Assembly (NCBI GenBank): GCA_025174535.1
Contig: JALBUN010000009.1
Span: 992,001 to 1,056,000, forward strand
Direction: 5' to 3'
DNA from: Cantharellus purpuraceus
Lineage: Eukaryota > Basidiomycota > Agaricomycetes > Cantharellales > Hydnaceae
DNA length: 64,000 nt
In this document: piece after piece, positions 11,630 through 23,794 of the stretch
Position numbering within the stretch: the first letter of the stretch is position 1
Layout of the letters: each line of letters begins with the position of its first letter
Program-made: the position numbers and the translations under genes
Notes under the pieces: generated by a model
Told to the model about the DNA's origin: nothing
The model's input: the letters and a program-made list of their open reading frames with translations, nothing else
Databases searched by the model: none

Positions 11630-14600
11630 TCACCAGTTCTCCAACATCAACTGAGCAACGTCCTGGCAGAACCCCCCCGTCAACACACACGCACGCACAC
11701 ACACACAACTGCACGCACCTTGAGTCTGCCAAGCTGGTGCACCACCGCCACATTCACCATCGTCCGCAGCTTCCGCCGATACTCGGCCACACTCAGCGTG
11801 CACTGATACGCCCCCGAACACCCACAGCGCCGCGACACATTATCCGCCCGCACCTGCCGGCACTTGCCACACCGCATATCCTGCGGCGCAAAGCTCGCCT
11901 CCAGCCGGTGCACCCATCCAATCAGCGCAAACTCAATCGCCAGCCGGTCATACTCGCACTCGCACATCGGGCACCGCCACCGGCTCCGCCCCGCACCACC
12001 AGACGGGAACAGATCCGCGTCCCGGCAAAAGTCAAAGTCGCGGATGTAGCTGCAGTGCTGACAAATGACCATGGCCAGCTTCAGCGGCTCGCAGGGGTTG
12101 CGGAACACCGCCTCCTCGGCAAACTCCCTCACCCCCACCAGGTCCAGCAGGCCCCGCCTCATGATCCCCATCTCAGTGCTAAACTCCTTCGCCAGCCCAA
12201 ACGTCGCGCACGCCGTCTTCACAAACTCCACACACGGGTTCCCCATGTTCAGGTGCGACCCCGGCAGGATCGGGAACGTGAATCGTCCCTCCGGGTCGCC
12301 CTCCACCATCGCCTCCCTGTGCTCCTCCACCAGCTGCAACACCACTCGCAGCATCTTCCGCGTCAGCCGCTCGGCGATAAACACCCGCGTCACCTCCATC
12401 TCCTTTTCCTTCACCGCGTCAAGCTGCGGCCCAAAGTCTTGCGACACGTTCTGCACCACCCGCAGCGGCGTCCGCGTCGACCCCCCAATTTGCTGCCTGA
12501 TCTTGAACATCTCCACAATGAACAGCTTGACCATGGCCCGAAAGCATCCCTGTGCCGCAGCCGGCAGAAACCGCTCAATGTTCCACTCCATCGACAGCGT
12601 CAGCGTCTTTGCCGGCTCCCTCGCCAGCGGATCCTCACAGACGACCGCGCCGCAGTTGGCATAGTCCATGTACAACAAAAAGTCATAATACGCCTCGGTC
12701 TCCAAATATACGTGCTTGAACAGCTCGTGCGACGTCACCGCCGTCGTGATATATGTCGCATACGCAAACGCCGTCCCCGGCGGCTTGGACGTGACCAGCA
12801 GGATCCGTGAAAAGTCTGCAAACACAACATTGGACCCCAGCCGCTTAAACTCTGCCAACAGCTGGATAAACGTCTTGCGCATCAGGCCGTGGATAAACCG
12901 CTGCAGGTCCGGCTCAAACATGTGCGCCGCGCTCGAGCACACCCACCGCCAAAAGTGGTCCACCGCCAAGTCGGCCGGCGTGTCCGACTGTCGCGCCTTG
13001 TCGAGAAGCCACGCCTTCACCATGGCCTTCAGTATCGAAAACACCTGCGGCGTCACCGCCGAATCGCCAAGCGTCATCACCGCCTGCTGCTGTTGCCCCT
13101 GCATATACTCCTCCAGCGTATGCGACGTCGAGTCAAACGCCGTCGCGCCCCCGCTGCCCTCCATCTCATTCACAATGGCAGACTGCAAAACCGCATCGAT
13201 GGCCAGGTTGCGTACCTGGATCGACAGGCACACGTTCGAGTAGCACCCTGGCGCGTTGAACTCTGGGTTCACGAGCTCCTCCGTCACCTTCCGATCCTCC
13301 TCCATGCCCCCGAGGTCCGGCTGCTCCCCCGGCGACCACCACAGCACCATGTCCTGCTTCTGGAGCCGTCTCGCGAACTCGATATCCGCCATAAACAGCG
13401 CATGGTCCCCTTCAATGTGCCCTATAGGCACATCAAAGTACACCGCCTGGTGCAGCGTCCGATACAGCCACTGCCCGACACACAAGTAGCGACTCAGCAT
13501 CTTCTTCGTCACCTCGCTCTGCCAAGGAAACACCTCCAACGAATGTGCCGCGCGATTGCTCGGCATAACCAGCACAGGGAATTTCGGCAGCTTGGCCACC
13601 CGGCTCTCAAAGTACGACATCTCCTTCCCCGACGAGATCACCAGCATGTAGGATCGGTTCTCCAGCATTCCCAGCTCCCGCGATATCGCTTTGAGCGCCG
13701 TCACGTCGTTCCCATGATACGATGTGGTAAATTCAAGAGCCTGTGGATACTCGATAACCGAGGCAGCCCCTGCGATCTGCTTCACATACTCTCGATACAG
13801 CTCTTGCATGCGCGCCAGAGGCTGCCGATGAGTGGCAGGGTCTACAATGTGCAGGTGCACACCGCCCGTAGGATTGAAAAGCGCAAACACATGGATGGGC
13901 GCAGTCGCTGCAGCAGAGTGATACAGAAAAATATACTTCAGTGACCGGCCGCCATCGAGATACCGATGCTTTGTGAGACTGGGCGGTGCTCGTTCCAGCT
14001 GCTTCAAGTCGAACCCAACGTCTCGAGCCCGATTAAGCGTGATGTCTCCTTGGTTCTCCACCGAACACCTGGTTCCAAGTTTGAGCAAGGCTCGCACGAT
14101 GAGGGGGACCTGTGTTGTGTGTGTAGGTAAAAACAAGACATGGCATGGCTTAGACATACCTTGAGCTCATACGCCCCATCGACGTTGGGATTGTTCACCA
14201 AATTAATAAAATGAGACTCCGCTCGAAGATAAAAGTCTTCCGAGGTGGTGATTTTATAAAGATGGAGGCACGGGTGTCCCCGTGGCAGAGTGCGCACCAG
14301 CGGCTCATGAGAATAACCAGCATCAAACGTCGTCTCCAGCGGCTTGCCTTTGAGGTTCAAATAAAACTCCCGAGGCACCCGCAGAGTGACGGGCACAAGC
14401 TCCGCATTCACCGCCAGCCACAACGTGAATCGCCCAGGCCCGCGCCCAGGCCGGATCTGCACAATATCCCACGACTGGGCCGTGCGCACTTTTACGCCGC
14501 GGAACATGGCCGGAACCATCTGAGCGGTCGACCCGCCGAGACGGGCCTCGCGCTTCTCCTTCCAGAGCGGACGTACCGACTTCAACCAATTGGAATAGCT

Positions 14601-17600
14601 GACCGTCGGGTCCGGAAGGGGTCTCCTGAGGGCGGTGGGCGCAACGTCCTTTTTCTCCAACGTGCGTCGGGAGCTGGCGACACGAGACGCCGCACCATCA
14701 CGATCACGCAAGTCCTCAATATCGACCTCGGCGCCCGCTGGCGTCGGTCCATCGGCCTTCGGTGGTGCCCGCTTGAAAAAATCCGTCATCTTGTGCTGCT
14801 GAAACTTGTCTTCCATCGCAGCAACCCGCTTGTGAAGCCAGTCCGGATGTCGAATTCTAGGAACCGGATTCGTCACCTTTTGCATCGCCGCCGGGATGGT
14901 GATGAGTTTCTGAATGACAGAACCCAGCCGTTCAATATAATAGTTCCAATCGAGAATGGAACGCAGGTCAAAATTAGCGAGACTATTATCCTTTAGCCAT
15001 TTTCGCAAATAGGTGCGCTTGACGCTGTCTTCAGCAGAAAAGATGGCCACCGGCACTGCACGCTCGGTAACCGGTGCACCTATAGGTTTTGCGGATATAA
15101 TAAACTTGCACGCGAGGCCCTTATCTTTGACCATCTGGTCTCCCAAAAACTCGGCCAGCCTTCGAGCGGTCGAAATAGAAGTCGACTTTTGTCCACCATA
15201 CTCGGCTAGCGTCTTGGACATGCTCCGGTTCTCGGCAATAAGCTCGACAAGCTCATCGTCCCCCAGACTCTCGCCTTTAGTAAACAAAACGTCCAGCCAA
15301 CGATCGGCTACTTCAGCCACTGCCGCGTAGCATTCCTCGGTAGTCGTACCCAGCAGGAACTTTTCGAATATCTGGGACTGGAAGATCTTAATGAGTTGAA
15401 GTTCACCGCGCCGCTTCACCTCGAATCCTTTGAGCTCTGCCAGGGAGCCGTCGTCGTTGAACACCGCATATCGCTTCTTCAAAAGCTTATCTTCCTCCTT
15501 TGAGGACGGTAGGATCATCGCCTTATAGGGCCCATCGAGCTCGAAAAAGATCGAGTTCTCACTATGGACCTTATATCGACCTGCTTGCGCATCGTATTCA
15601 TGATACTGGTGGTTGGTGAATTGTGCATGCACGAGGTGGTTGAGCATCGTACACGGGTACGAGAAGCCGACCGACTTTCCTTTTACGACCTTGAACGTGA
15701 AATTTTCCGGAAAGATGCCAGGTAGCATGCACCATATACCATCAGTGTCAAGCTCGAGTGGGCGGCCAATTTGTTCCACAAGCTGCCGCGCCATTTGAAT
15801 AATAGTCGCGCCAGTTAAACAGGTTATACCGGCCATTTCCATAGAGTGCCATCGTGCTCCTTTCCGCATCACATAACCGTAGAAAGAGTTGAGGATGCAC
15901 TTGTGGGCAAGTTGCAGGGAGTCGTACACAACGATGAGCTTTTTGGCTTCGTCAACTTGGGCTAGAGCACTTCCGTCACTCAATAAATTATCGAGGTTCC
16001 TTTTCCACGTCTTGAGGAGCCCCTTGTACTCGTACCGTCGATCACGGAAACGACGTACAGTGTCAATGTAAAACGGATTCTCCCTTTGACAGATAATAGA
16101 CTCTCGATTGACGACTTTCGTGTCCTTGGTCTTCTTATACACCTTGCGGGAATAGTCACCCAAGCGCTTGTGGAGTAACGCCGCCTGCTCGGCGTCCGTC
16201 AAGTCCATGAAGCGTCGCTTGGCATCACCTGGCCGCTTTGGAGGAAAACTCTCCTGGTTCAGCGCATGCTTGACCATGTTGAACTCATCCCGCTGGGCTG
16301 GGAAGAACTCTCCTCGCCATGCCCATGTCATACGTCTGTCACAGGTTTTATCTGGCCTGTTATAATCGCATACGGCGCACACGGATTCATCAACGACAGA
16401 GTCAGGTTGCAGACGGTTTGACAACATGATGTTGGGATACATGGCGGCGACATCCAAGTGGTAAATCAACGGCTTGTCGATACGCGTCGGATTGTCGCGC
16501 ATTTCCTCCAGGGCGCTTTGGATCTGAGACTTGACTTCATCATAGTTTGTCACATTATCCAAGGACATCTTCGACTCCTCAACGATACAAAATTTCAGAG
16601 CAGCATCCACTTGATCAATGAGCTGGGCGTCGTGAATGAGTCGAAGACTTCTGCGAGCATGAAAAAACTTCACACACCTTTTGTACTGCATCAGGTACGA
16701 CCTTGAAATGGGTGGCAATGTCGCTACGGAAGACACCAGCCTCCAGCGCCTCCACATGTCCACCCACATATGTTTCAGATGCTAGCAGATGTCCCTCGAA
16801 CATATTTCCATGAAGGTCCTCATGACGATTTGGCATGATGATCTCGCCTCGATAGGCCTCAACCTTAAAGCACGAATGTCAGCAGAATTCGCGAAACAAA
16901 GTGTAAGACACACCATGAGCAGAGTTTCGCACAGCGTCCCACTACCTTTCCGAAGAACGTCATCTGGATTGAGCGGAATGATGTTGCACAGCGAAAAGAT
17001 GAAAGGATGAACGTATTTCATGTAAAGATAATATGTGGCGACCGCATCGGATACCGAGTACTGTGCTAACACTTGCGGCTGTTCTACAGCGTAACTTTTC
17101 GATGGATGTCAATATCACACCAGTAGCCAGTGGATATGTGCACTTACGGAGTCATCAATTCCGGATCCAATTCGATAGGGTCATATCCTAGCTTGGCAGT
17201 GGTCACCGCCTTTAGGCCTTGACTACCCTGAGGTAGATACGAATCGCGCTTCACCCAACGAAAGCAATCCATGTGCGCACAAGTGCGGCTCTTGAATTCA
17301 TCCTCCGAGTCCTTCACGAACCCAGTCTCGAGGAACATGTCGATGCCGTGCGCTTCCGCTCGCGCACGCAGAAAAGGGAAATCGAAAAAGTCTCCGTTGA
17401 ACGTAGCCATCACCGTGGGCTTGGCTGTCCTGACATGCTCAAAAAATCGTCGCATTGTCGCTGCCTGGGATGAGACTTCAGAAAGCTGCCAGGGTTGACA
17501 CACGACTTGAGCTTACCTCGTCTGGCTCATTAAATATCGTAAAAGGACCCTCGTATCCCTCTTTGGGGGTATACTCAAAGTCTTCGATGTCTTCGCTGAC

Positions 17601-18841
17601 AATATCACGATTGGTAATAAGAAATCCTTGTCCATCTACCATGTAGGAGATCATCATGACCTGATCGACCGCCTGGTCTGGGAATTTCAAAGGTGCCTTG
17701 GTGGTCTCAATATCAAATGCCATCACCACAGGCTCTGCACGCTTCACTCGGTCCGTTAAAGGTGTGAATGACGGAATACCGGCCGTGAAGGTGACCCCAT
17801 ACCACAACCCAACTCGAATATCTGTAGACAGTTGTAGGATGCTTGGCTAAATAAACGAACGTTCACGCACCATTGTCGATGGCCACGCGCAAGTAGTACG
17901 GGACGTCATACTCCCTGATATCGATGATGCCCTCTCGCGGGTCTTTGGCTTTCGCATTCTTGGCGCCAATGGCATCAAGTTCCGCACCCCATGCCACTCC
18001 CTCGCTATCTTCCTCAACGTGCACTCGCATGGCGGCCTCTGCATTCACGACCTCGGCATATGCATCGACGGCATTCATCTTCTTACCATTGCTCAGTGCA
18101 AGAGGAAGGAGGTCTCTGCGAACGGTGAGCAAATCTGAGACATTACGGAAGACAAGTTGTAGATAGAGACGGCGGTGTCCCAGGAGATGGTTGGGCTAAA
18201 GATCAATGAAGGCTTCAATTCAAGTTTAGCGTATTGAGCGTCCGCTTACAAGCTTAAGATCCTCCTTTTTCTCCCTGCTTACACGGCAAATGGCTCCTTC
18301 GTATTTCTTCATAAGCCACTCTTCAATGATTGTCTCCATACCGGCCTGAAAACTCCATACTTTGGAAAAACTCCCGCAAAGGGACGCTATACTCACCTTG
18401 CAAGAGATATGAAAGTATGGCTCATACTGCAATGTGCATTTGAACATCCCACCGTCATCCTGAATGAAGTAGTAGTCCACTGCCGCACGACCTCCAGGCC
18501 AGTCTGGATCCTTGATTAAAGTCTATCGAGACGCGTCAAAAAGAGTACGGCAACTACATAGCACTACTCACAGGATGCATGTTGACTAGCCAACCTTCCT
18601 GTCGCGGTCCCTCACTAAGTCGCGGAAATCCAAGCTTCTCGTCAACTTCATCGTTGAGCTTCACACTCTCGAAACGCTCTGCGACCTGTGTGCCGTCGTC
18701 TCCTCTGGCGGGAGGTGGCTGGTTACTCGTTGATCCACCTCGGCCCCCTCCCCGTGAACGGCCTCCACGCCAGCCTCTGGTCCCTCCTCCCCCTCCCCTG
18801 GCGCGTCGTGAGGAGAGGCCGAACGTGGATCCTCTTGCCAT
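11630..18841 (-). CDS. POL2: DNA polymerase epsilon catalytic subunit
   Basis: Leading-strand replicative polymerase. ATG 18841 begins a Gly/Arg-rich leader, then [19 protein letters not shown] and, after an intron, [20 protein letters not shown]. Exonuclease motifs are seen as AFDIETTK (Exo I), [10 protein letters not shown] (Exo II) and [20 protein letters not shown] (Exo III). Polymerase motifs are seen as [20 protein letters not shown] (A), [19 protein letters not shown] (B) and [11 protein letters not shown] (C), all in one large exon starting near 16690. A 49-bp intron at 14110-14158/9 joins to the inactive C-terminal polymerase half. The C-terminus has two cysteine clusters, CPMCECEYD and [21 protein letters not shown] final GT-rich intron is followed by the short last exon [10 protein letters not shown] with stop at 11630. 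No break was seen. Confidence 0.95.
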
Positions 18842-19334
18842 GACTGCGACTAAAGTGCAGTGTGACTGCGCGTTACGGTGTCACGCGCCTGTGGCTAGTG
18901 TTACCGACAGCTCCTACCGGTTCGGCTTAAGCCGGGAACTGAGCCGTTAATTGCCCAAACCAAGCCTTCCGTCGGTTTCGGCTTATTGTGAATCGGCGCG
19001 GCTTTCCAGCCGACTGCCGGATACACCTATCTCACGTGACTGTGTGGGTAATCATTCTCCTTTGTATCTCCTACTGTCATCTTAGGTGAACTGAAGCTTC
19101 ATGCTCAGTTGTAAATCCTTTTTGTTTAAGACTCCTTTGTATCTCATACTGTCATCTTTATTGTGCAGTAAGTATGAAGGGATAGCTAGAGTTATAAACT
19201 TAGTCTCAGAGAAATGAAGACCGCATATTATAAGCATCTAACTTAGAGTTATAAACTACCAAAAATTAGATTAATCTCTGAGAAGGAAGGGATGTGAATG
19301 TGGTATGAACCTCAGTCTTGGAGAAACAAAGACT
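18842..19334. other. POL2 promoter and start of repeat region
   Basis: The first ~100 bp upstream of POL2 is GC-rich. The base composition then changes abruptly to AT-rich. A direct repeat of about 28 bp (CTCCTTTGTATCTCMTACTGTCATCTT type) occurs at about 19059-19085 and 19131-19157. A second loose repeat (AGTTATAAACT followed by a CTCTGAGA-type stretch) occurs at about 19191 and 19247. Probably decayed transposon sequence. No gene seen. Confidence 0.5.
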
Positions 19335-19945
19335 TGTTACATCCTGTAACACCAAGTCTGATCTCCAGATCTCCATCTCCATTCTCTGTCAACTCCATCT
19401 CCATCAACTCCACCTCTGTCAACCCCAAACTCCATCATTGTTCTCCTTATAAGTAGTTTCTTTTTATGGGTTACAACAAACCTTCTTCTTTTATATTGCT
19501 TAGTTTAGTTTGGACTTGGGTCTGAACTCCAAACTCCTTTCCATGTTGTACTCCATATCCATTCTATTGTCTTATCGTTTTTAGTTTCATCATTCAATTC
19601 CCCACATACTTATATGGGCTACTCTCTGTCTATTACAGTAGTTTGTATATCGACCAAATTTGCCCCATCAACTTCTTGGTTGCTAGCTTCTTGACAAGTA
19701 CCTTCTTGATAAGTTGAACTCTGGATCCTTGATCCAACTCCATACTCTGAACTCTGAAATATTGGACTGATGATCCAAGGGGGCACAACACACAAGTTGA
19801 AGCCAAGTCCACTCAATCTGACTCAATCATTATTGCCCCATTCTGTCCCAGTTGAACTGGAACAGTAAAGTCCCCTCCCCTTCATCACTAGCATCCAAAC
19901 TCCAGTTACTCCATTGAAACCTCAATAGCATCCCAGCATTTAACA
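19335..19945 (+). repeat. LTR-like repeat, family 3, copy 1
   Basis: From about 19500 to 19945 this matches 28507-28944 at roughly 85 percent by eye, with the same order of short blocks (for example TAGTTTGGACTTG, CTTGACAAGT and AACTGGAACAGTAAAGTCC). The start is placed at a TGTTAC/TGTAACACC motif near 19335-19345 and is uncertain. The match ends abruptly at TTAACA, where a Copia reverse-transcriptase fragment on the minus strand begins. Orientation is arbitrary but equal in both copies. No internal coding region is attached. Confidence 0.55.
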
Positions 19946-20060
19946 GTGATGATCACTGTTGTGCCCTGCTTTGAGGAGTAGAAGATGCCATGGTCTGAGT
20001 GGCAGTGAGTGAAACCTAGAGTCTCAAACTTGGTGTGTATGGTTTTATACCATTCTTGGC
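19946..20060 (-). pseudogene. Copia reverse transcriptase fragment (downstream half)
   Basis: The minus strand reads QEWYKTIHTKFETLGF then HCHSDHGIFYSSKQGTTVII, which lines up with the Copia RT of this window at 59265-59385 (FKQCHSDHGIIY.SADGTHM). It is the direct continuation of the RT fragment at 22071-22362, which ends QASQ. The two halves were separated by insertion of the 1,432-bp LTR element and are now in opposite orientation. Confidence 0.75.
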
Positions 20061-21492
20061 TGTTTTGGAACCCGCAAAATTATGGTGTTAGGGCAAACTC
20101 TAAATCACCACAATTCCGTGAATGAACAGCTGAGAAGAATATCAAACCCTGCTGCAGCACAACTCCAGAAACGATTTAACGTTTGTACTTTGGTTACAAT
20201 CCTTTGTATTGGTCAATGCAGACTATACGCAGAAAGGTAATACATTTCTTAGCAGCAAGAAATGAATAAGACTTCCAGAGTCTAGAGTTCACGGACGCTT
20301 AGGGGTCCAGATATTCCAAAAAAAGGGGAATGCACTTAGAGGCTAAAGGAAGTAGGTGGATGAATCCAACCGTCCAACCAGTGGCACTCAGAAGCGGGTA
20401 ACAGCAATGTGTGAAGTAGTCTAGCAACTGCTTCACACGAGTTCAAGCTTCTAATGCTCTGCAAAGGCAGTACACACTAGTTACTTAAACAAGAGCACTA
20501 ATGGCAGGACTATCGACAGACAATCTCACCCTGTAGATTAGTAGTCACGTGAGGCAGATACTACACTCACGCCCAAAGCAGGAATATCACTACCTTGAGT
20601 GCAATCAAGTACAGTTACACAACTGTAAAAGATCCTTGAACTGGTAATCAACAGTTACTGAGATAGAGGATGACACTGTATGTCACTCTAGTCACACTGG
20701 TGTGCAGAAGATGGGTAGAATGTGATGATATGTTATTCTTTCAGAGGCAGAATGGCCTCCTTATATATTGTATTTACAGGGGCTGACTAATGCTTCTGGA
20801 ATATTCTACCTATTAATAGATGGAAACTACTGGAAGGTTGTGGAAGGTGGAAGAAAGGGGTAGAATATTCCAAGCCAATCACAGGATCTGATCACAGCAC
20901 TAACACTGATCAGGAGCTGAATAATGGTTCTGGAAAGTTCTATCTAATAATAGAAGGAAACAGCTAGAATGTTATGGAAAGGGGTAGAATATTCCAAGGC
21001 AATCACCTGATTTGATCACCCATCAGCTGATCTGATCCCTGAGCTAGGCACTGATCAGGCAAAAAGAAGGGTGTCCACCCTGTTTTCTGCACTGGTTTGG
21101 ACAGCCATGGATAGCCACATGTCATGTGATGATCTGCACGGAAAATAGTGCCCTGAGAGGCTGTGGTTGTTAAGTTAGAGAATATTTATTGATCAGAGAC
21201 ATCTGAGCTTGAATTGAGGCCAAATGCCTGGTCCAAAAGGGGAGAGCCGGCTGTGGGAAGGTTTGTGGGCGCCTATGGGTCCACAACTGTAGCACAGCAG
21301 AAATAAATGATTCTGAGCTGAGTTCTGCATGGAATATTCCTGAAAAAATATGGAAAAATAGAGAATATTTGAATAAGTCCATTCCAGGTACAAGCATCAA
21401 ATATATGCTGATATTTAGGAATGGAAAAGCAAAGAATAGCACATTGGTGCTGCATAAATGGAATTTGATAGGGAAAAGGTGGTTCCCATACA
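20061..21492 (-). repeat. 1,432-bp LTR, family 1, inverted copy (probable 3' LTR)
   Basis: In minus orientation it begins TGTATGGGAACCACC and ends GGTTCCAAAACA, the canonical TG...CA of LTRs. It has exactly the same length (1,432 bp) as the plus-strand copy at 22363-23794, with few differences by eye. On its own strand it is followed by GCCAA, the same five bases that precede the plus copy. The 107-residue ORF inside is a by-product of the repeat and begins outside or at its edge. Confidence 0.88.
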
Positions 21493-21554
21493 GTCTCACC
21501 TATTCAATCCATGGACATGAGGCCTCAGGGGCGTGGCCTTAAATGGAGAGATAC
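21493..21554 (-). mobile_element. Remnant of internal region upstream of the 3' LTR
   Basis: Sixty-two bases between the 5' end of the inverted LTR and the start of a Gypsy solo LTR. On the minus strand it ends GAATAGGTGAGAC directly before the LTR, a plausible polypurine-tract region. It is too short to classify the parent element. Confidence 0.35.
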
Positions 21555-22070
21555 TGTTATGACTATATTCCATTAACATCCAGATCCCCATCCGATCCAC
21601 TCAGATCCCCGCGCATATGAAATCTATACTCCATTTGGAAACCGCCGTCTCCATCTACCTGTCCAATTGTCACCGCTGATTCCACCCATCCATCTCCAGT
21701 TCTGATTGATGCATCAGCATCACCATAGGAACCTGGACATCCGTCCCCATCAGACTCGGACATACTCATGTAAGGCCGTTGGCCTTGGAGACCCATCACC
21801 AGAGTAATTATTATTAGATTTCAAAATATGTATTTAAGTTGCCCGACTGGGGACTTCATTCCCCAGTTTGAATATCGAATCACGCCTAGTTCCTAAGTCC
21901 GATCCTAACTCTCTAAGTCTTACTCCATCTCCAAAATCTCAGACACCGGTATTAGTGAGGGCGCAGCACATAAGCTGAAGCCAAGTCCATCCCAACCCCC
22001 ACAACATGCTCTGACTCCGACCTGAACTCCGACCCAATCTCCGACCCCCAATCGGACCTAGTGCATAACA
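21555..22070 (+). repeat. Gypsy-family solo LTR (516 bp)
   Basis: Begins TGTTATGAC and ends GTGCATAACA, giving a 7-bp inverted terminal repeat TGTTATG/CATAACA. Reverse complement matches the Gypsy 5' LTR at 27374-28458 once the 565-bp insertion there and its 3-bp duplication are removed (516 versus 517 bp). It sits within a Copia RT fragment. The flanks GATAC and AAGGT do not form a target-site duplication. Confidence 0.85.
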
Positions 22071-22362
22071 AAGGTCCAGGTGGAGAGGTGATCTGATACA
22101 AAGCCCAACTTGTTGCCTGTGGATTTACCCAAGTTGAAGGAGTTGATTACATGGAAACTTTTGCTCCAGTGGTCAAATTTACCTCAATCCAAATCCTCCT
22201 GGCCTTTGTTGCACACAATGACTGGGACCTGCAACAAATGAATGTTAAGACAGTGTTCCTGAACAGCAAGCTATATATATGAACTTACCACCAGGTTTTC
22301 ACAAGCCAAACATCATCTGGAAGCTAAGGAGAAGTCTATACGGTCTTAAGCAAGCTAGCCAA
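22071..22362 (+). pseudogene. Copia reverse transcriptase fragment (upstream half)
   Basis: Plus strand reads YKAQLVACGFTQVEGVDYME then TFAPVVKFTSIQILLAF, parallel to the Copia RT at 58985-59260. Decay includes a TGA and an Arg-to-Cys change at expected CGN arginines, plus an in-frame stop near 22280. It ends GLKQASQ exactly at the TG of the 1,432-bp LTR. Its continuation is at 20060-19946 on the minus strand. Confidence 0.8.
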
Positions 22363-23794
22363 TGTATGGGAATCACCTTTTCCCTATCAAATTCCATTTA
22401 TGCAGCACCAATGTGCTATTCTTTGCTTTTCCATTCCTAAATATCAGCATATATTTGATGCTTGTACCTGGAATGGACTTATTCAAATATTCTCTATTTT
22501 TCCATATTTTTCTGGGAATATTCCATGCAGAACTCGGCCCAGAATCATTTATTTCTGCTGTGCTACAGTTGTGGACCCATAGGCGCCCACAAACCTTCCC
22601 ACAGCCGGCTCTCCCCTTTTGGACCAGGCATTTGGCCTCAATTCAAGCTCAGATGTCTCTGATCAATAAATATTCTCTAACTTAACAACCACAGCCTCTC
22701 AGGGCACTATTTTCCGTGCAGATCATCACATGACATGTGGCTATCCATGGCTGTCCAAACCAGTGCAGAAAACAGGGTGGACACCCTTCTTTTTGCCTGA
22801 TCAGTGCCTAGTTCAGGGATCAGATCAGCTGATGGGTGATCAAATCAGGTGATTGCCTTGGAATATTCTACCCCTTTCCATAACATTCTAGCTGTTTCCT
22901 TCTATTATTAGATAGAACTTTCCAGAACCATTATCCAGCTCCTGATCAGTGTTAGTGCTGTGATCAGATCCTGTGATTGGCTTGGAATATTCTACCCCTT
23001 TCTTCCACCTTCCACAACCTTCCAGTAGCTTCCATCTATTAATAGGTAGAATATTCCAGAAGCATTAGTCAGCCCCTGTAAATACAATATATAAGGAGGC
23101 CATTCTGCCTCTGAAAGAATAACATATCATCACATTCTACCCATCTTCTGCACACCAGTGTGACTAGAGTGACATACAGTGTCATCCTCTATCTCAGTAA
23201 CTGTTGATTACCAGTTCAAGGATCTTTTACAGTTGTGTAACTGTACTTGATTGCACTCGAAGTAGTGATATTCCTGCTTTGGGCGTGAGTGTAGTATCTG
23301 CCTCACGTGACTACGAATCTACAGGGTGAGATTGTCTGTCGATAGTCCTGCCATTAGTGCTCTTGTTTAAGTAACTAGTGTGTACTGCCTTTGCAGAGCA
23401 TTAGAAGCTTGAACTCGTGTGAAGCAGTTGCTAGACTACTTCACACATTGCTGTTACCCGCTTCTGAGTGCCACTGGTTGGACGGTTGGATTCATCCACC
23501 TACTTCCTTTAGCCTCTAAGTGCATTCCCCTCTTTTTGGAATATCTGGACCCCTAAGCGTCCGTGAACTCTAGACTCTGGAAGTCTTATTCATTTCTTGC
23601 TGCTAAGAAATGTATTACCTTTCTGCGTATAGTCTGCATTGACCAATACAAAGGATTGTAACCAAAGTACAAACGTTAAATCGTTTCTGGAGTTGTGCTG
23701 CAGCAGGGTTTGATATTCTTCTCAGCTGTTCATTCACGGAATTGTGGTGATTTAGAGTTTGCCCTAACACCATAATTTTGCGGGTTCCAAAACA
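22363..23794 (+). repeat. 1,432-bp LTR, family 1, plus copy (probable 5' LTR)
   Basis: TGTATGGGAATCACC...GGTTCCAAAACA. It contains a U3 with a repeated block (TTGGAATATTCTACCCCTTTC near 22857 and 22980), a TATA box TATATAAG at 23088-23095, and a downstream R/U5 of about 680 bp rich in perfect hairpins: 23170-23184, 23228-23245, 23284-23307, 23417-23446 and 23591-23612. The left flank is GCCAA. It is followed by a second, 5'-truncated copy of the same LTR rather than by an internal region. Confidence 0.88.

Noticed and set aside
11737..13944. Long plus-strand ORFs (up to 357 residues) opposite POL2
   Set aside because: Arg/His/Pro-rich shadow frames of the GC-rich POL2 coding strand, with no domain and no splice logic.
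19940..20060. Three inverted repeats after the family 3 LTR copy 1, first taken as a second hairpin array
   Set aside because: The minus strand of this stretch encodes Copia reverse transcriptase (EWYKT...HCHSDHGIFY), so the short palindromes are coding sequence and chance.
22362..22685. Recurrent 107-residue ORF (MYGNHLFPIKF...) found four times in the window
   Set aside because: It lies in the 5' part of the 1,432-bp LTR and is repeated only because the LTR is repeated. The ATG lies at or outside the LTR edge and differs between copies.
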